Positions 24,572-34,702 of a stretch of DNA of 64,000 bases are shown here, in pieces. A program made the position numbers and the translations under genes. The notes below the pieces were generated by a model. It had not been told where the DNA came from and made no database searches. It saw only the letters and a list, made by a program, of their open reading frames with translations. This stretch comes from Mycogone perniciosa (lineage: Eukaryota; Ascomycota; Sordariomycetes; Hypocreales; Hypocreaceae), in the NCBI GenBank assembly GCA_025331125.1, contig JAOALB010000146.1:1-64000 (forward strand), given 5' to 3'. Position 1 is the first letter of the stretch; each line of letters begins with the position of its first letter.

Positions 24572-26164
24572 ATGCGGCCATTCTCTCACACTCTTGCCCT
24601 TGGCATGCTCGTAAGGGCCATTGTGTGCCTTGCAAATCCAACAGCATCAACAGAAGCCTCGGAATTGGGTCATTTGGTTGATGCGGTATAAAAGGACGAG
24701 CCTCATTCGTATCTTCCCTCACTGATTAGTCGATAGTGCTATGCCTTGTCTAAGCTCTTACCTGGGAGTGTCAACTTCCCCAACTCCACCACATATATAA
24801 AACAGAACATCTACTGGTCCGAAAGACAGTCCGAGGTGCATCCGCGATGCTTCGTCACTCCCAGGAAAACATCCGACGTCTCTGTTATTATGAAGACCCT
24901 AACAGCACTCAAGGCGCCGTTCACGGTGAAATGCGGTGGTCACACAGCGTTCGCTGGAGGATCCAATATCGCGGGTGGCGTTACCATCGATCTTCTACGT
25001 CTCAACGAAATTGCTGTCGCGTATGACAGAAAGACGGTGTCGGTTGGATCCGGAAATCGGTGGATAAATGTATCCCTAGCTCTCGATCCGATGGGCCTCG
25101 CCGTTATCGGAGGACGCGTGGGTGACGTGGGAGTTGCAGGTTTAATTTTAGGGGGCGGCATCTCCTATTTCTCGGGAAAATATGGCTGGGCGTGCGACAA
25201 CGTGCGGAACTTTGAGATCGTTCTCGCGTCAGGCCAAGTCGTCAACGCATCGGCAGCGAACAATCCCGATCTCTATTGGGGTCTTCGTGGAGGCAGCGGC
25301 TCCAACTTTGGCATTGTAACGCGCTTCGATCTCGCCGCTTTTCCTCAAGGCGATCTATGGACCAGTTCTCTCATTTACCCTGGTACGGCGAACAAGACGC
25401 TCATTGCGCTGTATACGGATCTGAGTCAAAAGGGCTTGGTGGAGGACCATGATGCTCACACATGGTTTGTCATGACCTATGCAGACTCTTTTGGGGGTTT
25501 TGTAACCGCTCCAAGCTTCTTCCATGCGATACCGCCCCCGGAAAACACGATTCCTCGAGTCTTCCAGCCTTTCCAATCCGTACCGGGTGCCTTGCAGAAC
25601 ACTACAGGGGTGAAAAACATCTCGGCTCAGTCCATTGCTATAGAGCAGGCCTACGGATCCCGCCAGACATGGTGGGACACGTCCGTCGGCCTATCATCAC
25701 CTGAGCTCCTGGAAGAAATTATCGCTCTCTGGGAGGCCCATGTATTGAAGATTGTTGACGCAGCAAAGGGAACAGAGTACTTTCCGTTTTTGATTTTCCA
25801 GCCTGTTACACAAAATGTCATTGAAGCTATGCAAAAGAACGGTGGCAATGCGCTGGGCTTGAAGCCCCAAGACGGCCCACTCATGATTGTCCAACTTTCG
25901 TCGTCGTGGGAGGAAGAGAGCCTGGACTCGTTAATCGAACAGGGATTGAAGAAGCTTGTAGACGAGATTGAGGGATTGGCCAAGAGAAAAGGACTGTATC
26001 GAGGATTTGTATACATGAATTATGCTGGTAAGGATCAAGATGTCCTTGAAAGATATGGGCCGGAGAGCTATGCGCGGTTAAAGGCGACAGTGAGGAAGTG
26101 GGACCCAAAGGGAGATCTTCAAAAGCTTTGGAAGGGATATTTCCAAGTTGAGAGGAATGTGTAA
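24572..26164 (+). CDS. secreted FAD-linked oxidase of the berberine-bridge enzyme (BBE) family
   Basis: A flavin-dependent oxidase that likely oxidises a small molecule or oligosaccharide; substrate unknown. The long open frame starts without an ATG (in-frame TAG at 24734). The ATG at 24741 is out of frame. I propose exon 1 at 24572-24685, a 51-nt intron 24686-24736 (GTATAA...GATAG, CTGAT branch) and exon 2 at 24737-26164, giving 513 residues. Exon 1 supplies a signal peptide (MRPFSHTLALGMLVRAIVCL...), and the junction gives a Cys-x-Ala-Leu-Ser lead into LLPGSVNFPNS, as usual in this family. The FAD-binding PP-loop (residues about 100-112) contains KCGGHTAF, whose His is the usual covalent FAD site. 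GGRVGDVGVAGLILGGG follows; the Cys of bicovalent members is absent (Val), so single covalent linkage is expected. The C-terminal BBE motif FVYMNYAGKD is present. No stops. It stands alone, without obvious cluster partners. Confidence 0.88.
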
Positions 26165-27117
26165 CAATGAAATGACTGGGCGCCTTGAGGTCTTGATACT
26201 GAATCCGCTGGCGAACATGCATATGGAATGAGATGTGGTGCCTGACACAGGATCACTTAATTGACCAACAACACTGGCATCTTCTAGATATTCTTGGAAG
26301 GCTGTTTCTTCTTCTTCTTCTTCTTCCTTCCCAACTTAGTAATTCGTTTTTCAGGCAACGGGATTCCATGCTTGATGTTGCATAATGCTGAAGTGGAGGA
26401 TCTCAGCTTACCTAGGTAGCTAGGCAAGGTAGGTCTGCAGTTATAGTGGCGCCTGCGAGCTCTTGGCAGATGCGATTCAGGGAGGTCTTGTGCAGAGCCG
26501 AGTGGCTGTAGCACCCATTACAGCACTAATCTTAGGGGCCTTGCAAAGGACCTACTGACCTGAAACCCACCATAAATTTCCTGCACTTCCTGACGACATC
26601 ACTTTAAAGGTGAGGTTCAAACAGAAGCGAATATATCCATTCCATCCTTAAATCGTTCACCTGGAGTTTCTAATCACGGGAGTTTTAACGAGAGAAACAA
26701 AAAGGGGTAATCATGGCTAAATTATTGACTGGTATGACCCTTAGGCCCGAATGCTGCTGCTCTTGGCTGCCTATCTTGGGTTCGGCTCTCTCCTCAGCCA
26801 GGCAGCCGAATTCCACGAATTCCACGATGTTGTTGCTGCGTCTCCCCCAGTGGAAAAAGGCCAATCCATGAAAGCAAAAAAAGAAGAAAAAAGGTGGTGG
26901 TCGAGAATTATTCGATGGATGCAGTATCATCCCAATCGCAACTGTACAAGCGATATTGACGTCGACCAGGCAGCAGTAATTGTCCTTTGGTATAAATATA
27001 AAGGTGTTTTCTGCTCCTGAGGTTGTTCAGCGCCACGTCTTTAGATTCATCAACAGCACCATCGCGTCGAGTCAAGACTTCGCACAGACTTCGCACACAA
27101 TTCGCTTGTAACCAGCT
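26165..27117. other. intergenic region between oxidase and kinesin genes
   Basis: Contains a TTC microsatellite, a palindrome-rich stretch around 26411-26435 made of CCTAGGTAGC/TAGGCAAGGTAGG-type units, and a short open frame (26751-27020) with a hydrophobic start that I do not accept as a gene. The kinesin promoter should lie in the last few hundred bases. Confidence 0.5.
26306..26326. repeat. (TTC)7 microsatellite
   Basis: Seven perfect TTC units shortly downstream of the oxidase stop codon. Confidence 0.9.
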
Positions 27118-29137
27118 ATGGAAGAATTCATCCTCGAACACTTGGGGCGATTCAACGCCCTGGTTGATAAGTTCAACCCTGAGCCTGTCTCTAAGCCCCA
27201 ATCCGACGCGGAACGATCTCGGGACATCGTTGTGAGTGCCCGAATTCGCCCTCTTTCAGAGGAAGACGAGTCCGCGGGTTTCCCTACAGCTGCCTTTCTT
27301 CGGGTTGAAATGTCCGGAACTCTTGATGTCCACGAGTTGAAGAAGGTTGTAAGGAACGCGCACTACCCGATGCTGAAGGTGAGTTTCGGACCATGATTGT
27401 TTATGATGAGATGGTTTGGACTACAGCTCATATAATAAAGTCTTCCAACTATGAGGTTGATCATGCCTTTGGCCCAGAAGCAACTACGGAGCAGATATAC
27501 GCAGATGTTGTTCAGCATCTGATTCCTTGGGCTTGGGGTGGTGGCATTGGTACCCTGTTTGCATATGGGCAGACGGGCTCCGGAAAGACCTTTACTGTCA
27601 CCCGCCTTCAGCAACTGGTTACCAACGCTTTAATGGATGGAGATTTGGAAGGCAAACGCAAGGTCCACGTCTCCATCATCGAGCTAGCTGGGAATTCTGC
27701 TCACGGTCAGTCTACTTGCAGCAGCATGCTCAAACAAGAACCCAGCTGACGGGCATTACTCTAGACCTCCTAAATGGGCGGCGGTCCATCTCAGTCCTCG
27801 AAGACAGCTTTGGAGTCGTCCAACTAGCTGGCGCCCTAGAGCATCACGTCACCAGCACAGACGAAGTTCTCGTCTTGATTGAGAGCGCAGCCAAGTTCCG
27901 ACACACCGAGTCGACACAGAAGAACGATACATCATCCCGGTCCCATTCAATCTGCCGTATTCGCATCGAGATCCTTGACATTCCAAATGCTGAGGACGGC
28001 ATGCTATATCTTGTCGACCTTGCGGGCTCGGAAGCTGCTCGTGACCGCCAAAGGCACGGAGCAGACCGCATGCGCGAGACTCGCGAGATCAACATCAGCC
28101 TTTCAGTCTTGAAGGACTGCATTCGAGGAAAAGCTGAAGCTGAAGCACTTTTGGGAGCACCGTCGAAACGAAAGCCCCATGTCCCTTTTCGACAAAGCAC
28201 ACTAACCAAGGTTCTGAAGCGCATGTTTGATCCGACGAGCATGAAGACTTCTAAGACGGTGGTAGTAGCCTGCGTAAATCCCAGTTTGGTGGATATTGGC
28301 GCGACGAAGAACACTCTTCGATATGCCGAGATGTTGAGGGTGTTTGTGCCGAAGCCAAAGAACCCGCAGTATGATCCTGATAGTCCCATTACGTGGACAA
28401 GCGAGCAGTTGAAGCATTGGATTGGGAAGAATGTAAGAGTTGAGCGCCAGTCCTTCTGAATGAATTATGAGGGGACTGACTGCTCGATCTAATAGTTTGG
28501 TACGCCCCCAGTGTCTGCGGATCATCTCGCCCCCACCGAATCAGGCGCTACAATTCTGCGGCTTCCATACCCAGAGTTCGAATTTCGTTGCCTCAAGACT
28601 CCAGGAGTCATCCCCGAACAAGCTCGGGCATTCCGATCCAAGCTCTGGCAAATGCATGTTGACTCACAGCGTGCCAAGTCCCTCAAATCTCCCGAAAGCG
28701 CAGGAAATACTGGGAAAAACGCTATTATCGAGTACTTCGACATCATGGATGCTTCCTCTAGCCGTGACAAATACTCAGATACAAAATCAGTGCCATTCAA
28801 GCAACGCATTCGTCCGGGCATGGTTGTCAGCTGGACGCCTCCGAGGGGGTATCACATGGAGGTGCCTGATGGATTAAATATGGCGGTTATTCTGTGTCCT
28901 ACTGGTGTTGTGGGAGAGCATGTACGTGATGGTGGTGGACGACCGGTGCACCTACCTGACCAGCCTCGGGATGAAAATAACACGCGGTACCTTTGCGCAA
29001 TGGTTTTGCCCGCAATCATGCCTGGAGCGTACGATGTTCAGTTGTGGAGGCAGGTTGTTGTGGATATCGGCCAGATGAATACCGAGGTCCTGCTGGAGTT
29101 TGACTCTGGGTCGAGATATTACTACATGGCCGTTTGA
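27118..29137 (+). CDS. kinesin motor protein, kinesin-13-like motor with novel C-terminal region
   Basis: Exons 27118-27378, 27441-27705, 27765-28432 and 28496-29137; introns of 62, 59 and 63 nt are GT-AG and frame-keeping; 611 residues. The motor (about 35-375) is complete in its nucleotide machinery: ARIRPL strand, P-loop GQTGSGKT at about 130-137, switch I NDTSSRSH at about 229-236, switch II DLAGSE at about 260-265, then PHVPFRQSTLTKVL and NTLRYAEML. The DLLN...VLED order and NTLRYA ending are closest to kinesin-13 (MCAK-type) motors in my memory. The segment between P-loop and the DLLN strand is short. The N-terminal leader is only about 35 residues. There is no coiled coil. Residues 399-611 are an unrecognised, probably beta-rich domain (MVVSWTPPRGYHMEVP, and LEFDSGSRYYYMAV at the end). 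Microtubule binding is expected; transport versus depolymerase role cannot be told. Confidence 0.9.
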
Positions 29138-29300
29138 TGCCTCGTAGAGAAACCTGCTGACGCTGATGCAACGTCACTGATCAAGCTCTAGAAGTTTTCT
29201 TTCGGATAGGGTCGCTATTGAGGGTGTTTCCTAAGTAGGCTTGTTATATGAAGAGGTTGAATTGATTCATCCTGAAACTTGTGCTCAACTCATTGACTTG

Positions 29301-30711
29301 TTACAGGGCCAACTCCTGTTCAACCGTGCTGTAAGCTTCCTTCAACAGCGTAACCATTGTCTCCAGCTCCTCCTCTGAGACGGTCAGCGGTGGAGCGGGA
29401 ATAATGTGATCCCCATTAACACCAGCCGCCGTCCCGGAGCCCGGATATACAGCCAATCCAAGACCATGCGCCGTATTCCGAACCCGCGAGCCAAACTTCA
29501 CCTCCGGCTTGAACGTCTTCTTTGTGATTCTGTCCTGCACAAACTCCATTGCCAACAAGAGACCTCGCCCGCGAATCTGCCCAACATGCTTTGCTTCCCC
29601 AAAGACTGATCTCAGACGAGATTCCAACAACTCTCCCTTTGATCTGCACTTTGTCACTAGATCCTCCCGTTGAATGATGCGTTGTACGGCCAATGCTGCT
29701 GCGCAACTCACTGGGTGCGCCTGGTATGTAAATCCGTGATTAAAGCTCGCTGTCCTATTCTTAAGAGCATCAACAATTCTTTGATGAACGAGTACGCTTG
29801 CAATGGGAGCATAGCCTCCTCCTAGGCCTTTGCCCAAAGTGACAAGATCGGGTCTCGCGTCTCCTTCTTGTTCAAAGGCAAAGTATGTTCCCGTCCTCCG
29901 ACTTCCACACATAACCTCATCCAGTATGAGCAGGATGCCGTACTTGTCGCAAACCCGTCGCACGCCTTCAAAGTATCCCTGAAAAGCTGTTATGCACCCA
30001 GCAGTAGCCCCTCCGACTGTCTCCGCAATGAAGGCAATGACGGTTTCAGGCCCAACTCTCTGGAATTCTTCATTCAGCTCTTGGACTAACCTATCTGCAT
30101 ACTGCCATTCTGTTTCGCCCTCCAGTCTACCGCGGTACTCATATGCCGGGCTAACAAAACCCACACTATCCAGAAGCAATACGCCATTGTAAGGAATCTT
30201 CCTTGAGAGATTGCTGCTCACACTCATCGCACCGATCGTGTTCCCGTGATACGCCTGCATCCTGGACACAAACCGCCACCTCTGTGGCTGCCCATTTGAG
30301 AAATGATACTGTCTCGCCGGCTTCATTGCCGTCTCCATAGCCTCACTGCCCGAGCATACAAAAAAGGCCTCGCACAACCCAAAAGGTCGGTTCCCAACCA
30401 GTGCATTGGCCAAGTCCTCAGCGCTGTCCGTCGTATATGCCATGGTATGCAATGTCTAAAAATTGTTGCATGACTGCATTCTGTACGTCTTCGTTTCCAT
30501 GACCGAGGACTGCGACAGCGGCGCCTCCACACCCGTCAAGGATTCGGCTACCATCTGAAAGAGTGGGGTATACTCCAGATCCAGATTTTACGGCGTGAGG
30601 TCGGTTGACTAGCGATCGGTGCATGAGACCGGGCTCCGGTGAGTTGTCATCAATCGGAGTTGAAGAAACCACCTCAGTGGACTGGAATACAGGGTTTACA
30701 AATGCAGACAT
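29301..30711 (-). CDS. class-III PLP-dependent aminotransferase, frameshifted (possible pseudogene)
   Basis: Fold-type I aminotransferase of class III, moving an amino group between an omega- or diamino substrate and a keto acid. The ATG is at 30709-30711 (MSAFVNPVF) and the stop at 29301-29303. Conserved pieces: DGCGGAAVAVLGHGNEDVQ, SGSEAMETAMKPARQYH (cofactor phosphate binding), AYHGNTIGAMS, LLILDEVMCGSRRTGTYFAF (Asp holding the PLP ring), and TLGKGLGGGY with the PLP lysine, then FNHGFTYQAHPVSCAAALA. The frame breaks at about 30450-30462: the 5' part reads into stop after MQQFLDIAYHG, while the next frame continues with HTMAYTTDSAEDLA. A 31-nt GT-AG intron would fix the frame, but it is too short and would delete conserved residues, so a small deletion (or sequence error) is likelier. 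Otherwise full length, with no other break. Oriented tail-to-tail with the kinesin gene, 163 nt apart. Confidence 0.8.
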
Positions 30712-31069
30712 GGTGGACGAAGGGTTAACGAAATCTTGGATGTCTGAATAGAATAGGTGTGCAAACAAGATCTAGATATGTGTTGAGAGGGACCATGTTG
30801 ATTGAGGGTGGGTGCCAGTCACACCCCATCTACTGTCCTATGAAGTACGAAATACGAAGTACGGCTGTAAAGGATGCATGCAAATTAAATTCAAACTAAT
30901 GCGAACAAAACTCGATGGAGAAAGCTTTAATATTAATTATGAAAGTGTTACGGCACACTTCATCTAGGGCAAAGCCTGGCGCTCTTGGCCATCCCACGCT
31001 CCTACGCGTCACAAGCATAACACATGACCCGTCGCCTGATGACCATATTTTAATTGGTGGGAAATAAGA
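30712..31069. other. intergenic region
   Basis: No gene. Holds a double GAAGTACGAAATACGAAGTA motif (30842-30861), another copy of the dispersed TACTTCGTA-type element on the opposite strand. Confidence 0.6.
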
Positions 31070-31456
31070 TCATGAAATCCAAGCTTCCCCCGCAATATCC
31101 TTGTCAGCAAAGCGGGCGCAATACAACCCCAGAACAAAAAAAGCGTCATATCCATCCGTCGTGACACTGACCAACTCATTCATTGACGCTGAAATGTTGA
31201 ACTTGATGAGAAGCCCGAGCATGTTGCCTTCCGTGACTGCAATGTGTGACTTTTTAGCCTGACTCTTGGGCGAAACAGAGACTGATCCGATGGGTCGCTT
31301 CAGTGCCTCGACATCGAATCCGCTTAGTTCAGCGATGGCAATCATGAGGTTGGACCAGGATGCCCAGTTTTCGGGCCCGATAAGTTTTAGGTCCGCTGGG
31401 AGCTCTGTGACCTCAAGGACCTTTAATATTGGTGTTTGTAGCTTCTCGGGCATCAT
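31070..31456 (-). CDS. intact gag-like small protein (copia-gag resemblance)
   Basis: 128 residues, MM start at 31451-31456, TGA at 31070-31072, no intron. The core LKLIGPENWASWSNLM, followed by a helix, then GLLIKFNISASMNELV and a final YDAFFVLGLYC helix, follows the layout of the N-terminal gag domain of Ty1/copia elements (Trp-rich 'NW..W' start, 'A...I...' middle, 'a...W..L' end). No zinc knuckle, protease or LTR is attached and the DNA is GC-normal and unmutated. It could be a gag fragment, a co-opted gag, or an unrelated hypothetical protein. The similarity is judged by eye only. Confidence 0.45.
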   Translation of the reverse strand: MMPEKLQTPILKVLEVTELPADLKLIGPENWASWSNLMIAIAELSGFDVEALKRPIGSVSVSPKSQAKKSHIAVTEGNMLGLLIKFNISASMNELVSVTTDGYDAFFVLGLYCARFADKDIAGEAWIS

Positions 31457-32872
31457 GAAATGTCTAGGTGCTTATCGACTCTGTGCTTGAGAAATTGAAA
31501 TGAGCTGGTTAGCATGACGCAAGATTAGAAATAAGCAGAACCAACATCCTCCCACCTCTGACTGCATTAGCTAGCTATAAACCCCCCAAAACAAACCCAA
31601 GAGAAAAAAGAAGCAGGTAAACGACTGGATTTTCTCAATTTTTGGCGCCTGACGAACAGCTTGTAACTTCTCATCTGATGCTGTCTCCACTCCCTCTTAC
31701 CCCTCTCAACCCTCGCTCTGTTGGGCACCTATGCATGAGCTGTTCGATGCGACCTTGCTAGAGTCGTGCAGTTTTGATGACATCAGAGAACACCCGGCAG
31801 CACATCGCCAAAGGCAAATTAATCTTAATAGAGATTGCACATAGAAAGAGTATGGCTTTAGGAACTGATTCACACAGCCCCCGAGGTGCGAGAGAGGCAG
31901 GCCGATGGCACATTGTAAGAGGGTTGCTGTTGGCGCTTTATAGATTGGATGATGTTCATTAAATCCTGAATGTTTTATTACATATGAGTACATGAATCTT
32001 AACATAACATAGCCCATATAATATGGCCGAACTGACCTAGGCTAGTATGCCACAAAGACGACAAGACAATAGAAAATCTCGGGAACCTCAAGTCATGAAG
32101 AGGGTGATCATTAAAATGTTAGATTCCGACTACATGTGAGCGGAACATTAGCCCCGTGAAGAGTGACGATCATCAACTAAATGTTATCTGCGAAGTCTAC
32201 CCGTCAATCAAGATGGACTGATCGACATCCTCCGAGAGTTAATGGCTACGTCCAAATCATACCAAATAGACTCCTGAATAGTACAAACTCGCCTAAGGAT
32301 CATTATCAGATGACTTTTCGGGATACCGTGGCTTGCCTATAACCTCTATTGCGATCTTGGCACTTGAGACCAATTAACGATAACCCAAGCAATTGTAATA
32401 TGCGGAAATGGCTTTCGGAATTTGGTTATTAAGTGAGGAACATGTAGGCGGATGTAAAGACCCTGCAAACATATTGAAGCGATCTATCGCATGCAGCTCC
32501 ACAGCAATAATAGTAGGTCATATAGGCCTTCTGGGGGACAGCATTGTACAGCGCTTACTGGTACAAGAGTGGGATTGAAGGGTAGAATACCTGCATTTTG
32601 TTACTCAAACTAAGGCAGTAGCAAAAAGGGTCCTTGGGCAAGAGGTTGCCCAGCTCAACTGTCCCTTGCTGTTTGTCGGCATTAATACACAGATCTCGAG
32701 CTTTCAACTTTCAGTCCAAAAGAAAAGTGGGCCACTGGCCATCTAGCTTGTCAATTCGTACCCAAGGTTGAGTTGATCCCAAATGCCACCGTCGAAGGTG
32801 AAAGTGTGGTTTCAGGAATATAAACACACGAATCTGCGCAATCAAGATTGGTTTGTCTCTAAAATTTCAAAC
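31457..32872. other. intergenic region
   Basis: No supported gene. Small open frames on both strands lack features. A TATA-like GAATATAAAC at about 32817 precedes the possible small gene that follows. Confidence 0.5.
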
Positions 32873-33134
32873 ATGGATTCAGAGCAGGACTTTTGGTTTG
32901 GTCAGAGTATCCCATGGTCGTATGAACGCTATGGTAGGCGATTCAGCTTCTGTTGAATAAAAACAACGACTAACCTAGGTTAGGACCACAAAGCACCCGG
33001 TGATTCCACGATTGTTCAGAAATGCAGGTTTTAGTAGGCTATCAAACCTTCAACACCTCTTGAACGCCAACTCTCTCGCGGAAGCCATCGACATGGCAGA
33101 AAAGTGCTACCACCAGTTCAACGCATCCCGTTGA
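32873..33134 (+). CDS. possible 65-residue two-exon hypothetical protein
   Basis: Exons 32873-32919 and 32984-33134. Donor GTATGA at 32920, branch-like ACTAAC at about 32969 and acceptor GTTAG at 32983 give a 64-nt intron that keeps frame; total 66 codons with TGA at 33132-33134. The product starts MDSEQDFWFGQSIPWS and ends in a helical stretch (NLQHLLNANSLAEAIDMAEK then CYHQFNASR). A TATA-like box lies about 55 nt upstream of the ATG. Caution: the acceptor lies in the perfect palindrome CTAACCTAGGTTAG (32970-32983), so the splice signals may be coincidental. No family recognised. Confidence 0.35.
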
Positions 33135-33466
33135 CCAGGCTTAGGCCTTATTGCAGGAGAAAGTGACTAAATTAATGTGGCTGAAGTTAACTAGGTCCCC
33201 AGCTTCCCATTTTGTAGCTCAGTGTCAGCTCTTTTACTTGGCTCTATGTATCAATCACATATCAACAGTATGAGGGCTCATTGACGAATGCATAAATGAT
33301 AGAATTCGACACTCTTGCTGATCCCAAGTTAGGTGGGAAAAGCGGCTGCTTAAATATATGAAAACTTGCTAATTAATTGATCATAACTATCCGGATCTAG
33401 GAAATCTAGGAAATCCGACTGTCATGATATCGTCATTGACTTACAGATCTGGCTGTTATTGCAAGC
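33135..33466. other. intergenic region at the edge of AT-rich block 2
   Basis: GC-normal up to 33466, then an LTR starts at 33467. Just before the LTR the sequence reads TGTTATTGCAAGC; this TGTTATTG could be the end of an older LTR (perhaps of the copia element that resumes at 52133), but I cannot prove it. Confidence 0.5.
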
Positions 33467-33854
33467 TGTCACGACCCGACCATATCGAAGACCCGGTCAC
33501 GGGATTACGGCAGAACGTCGGAACCTCCAACCAATCACTAATAGATCGCGGCTACGAACGCGATCCTATAAAAGGGATTACTATATAAAACCGTAATCCT
33601 GGATCATCAGGATCACCATAATCTAAACAATCTAAGTATATTTATTATATATCTCCTTTATATATAAGACTAGATAAGTTATAATTGTTAATATAGTTAT
33701 TTAAATAATCGTTAATAAATTGCAGTTACTAAAACCGCCTATTTTACAGAATTATAATTAAGTTACTTTATTTAGTATTTATCTTTAACCTCTCTGTTAA
33801 TATAAACCCTATAAACCTTAGTTTAACTTTTAAAAATTAACCTAAATTATTATA
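33467..33854 (+). repeat. 5' LTR of outer chromovirus, U3 type C (388 bp)
   Basis: Starts TGTCACGACCCGACC at the exact border between GC-normal and AT-rich DNA and ends AATTATTATA. The first 150 bp are almost unmutated, while the 3' half is heavily AT-shifted. It pairs with 51745-52132. Confidence 0.9.
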
Positions 33855-34702
33855 TATTAACGACTTTTATTTAAAAGGCTATTAAAAATCCTAAGCAATA
33901 TTGTAAGTATATCCACTGCAGTATCCTCTTTTAATAACCCTAATACTTTACCCTTTATTCTACCTCTTTACTAAAGGAAAAATAATAATAGAGATAATAA
34001 TATAAATAGAAGTAAAGATAAAGATAAAGTTAATAAAATAAAATAACTTTGCATTTATATAAAGGAAGCCTTTTAATATATAAAAGCTAATTATATAAAA
34101 TAGGAATAATGCTATTAATATTTAATTGCTGAAAATACTAGACTTTAATAAATAATTTACTAATAGTAAATAATTATTATAAACTTGCAAAATTAGGCTT
34201 TACCTGCTTTAAACTTTATACTAAACTTTAAAGGGAGTTAACCTTTAAAGGACTTAAAAGAGTCGCTTAAAATATAGCCCTTTAAGCCTTTTAATAAAAA
34301 TAATATAACATTTTAATTATTTTTTACTTAACTATATAACTACTTTACCTACTTTTTAATTAGCTTTAATATAAAGACTAATAAAGTCTTTTTAGCTGCT
34401 AAATAACTTAAAGGAAATACTTTAAAGTAGTTTAAACCTATTTAAAGGGATTTCTTTAATAATAAAAGTAAAGCTAATAAATAGATATAGTTTATATTCG
34501 TTAACTATAATTAATTTAAAAAATAAATAAAAAACATCTTTAATAATATTAATAAAAAATATACTGTAGAAAATAAACTTATAAACTTAATTTAAGAAAG
34601 AAAATACTTTAATTATATTATATACTTTAAAAACTATACTTTTAAACTTAAATAGGGAAATTCTGCTTTTATTAAACGATTTTATAATAGACTTAAACTA
34701 AA

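Noticed and set aside
24686..24694. TATAAA-like box upstream of the oxidase
   Set aside because: The in-frame signal-peptide exon upstream and the 51-nt intron geometry make this a splice donor rather than a promoter element.
26751..27020. ORF with a hydrophobic, signal-peptide-like start (MLLLLAAYLGFGSLLSQAAEF)
   Set aside because: It lies just upstream of the kinesin gene, has no domain or intron support, and its second half looks random. A secreted micro-protein cannot be excluded without transcripts.
27844..28389. 181-codon minus-strand frame
   Set aside because: Antisense shadow of the kinesin motor exon.
30475..30510. 31-nt GT-AG intron to repair the aminotransferase frame
   Set aside because: Shorter than usual fungal introns and it would remove conserved residues just before the break; a deletion or sequencing error is likelier.
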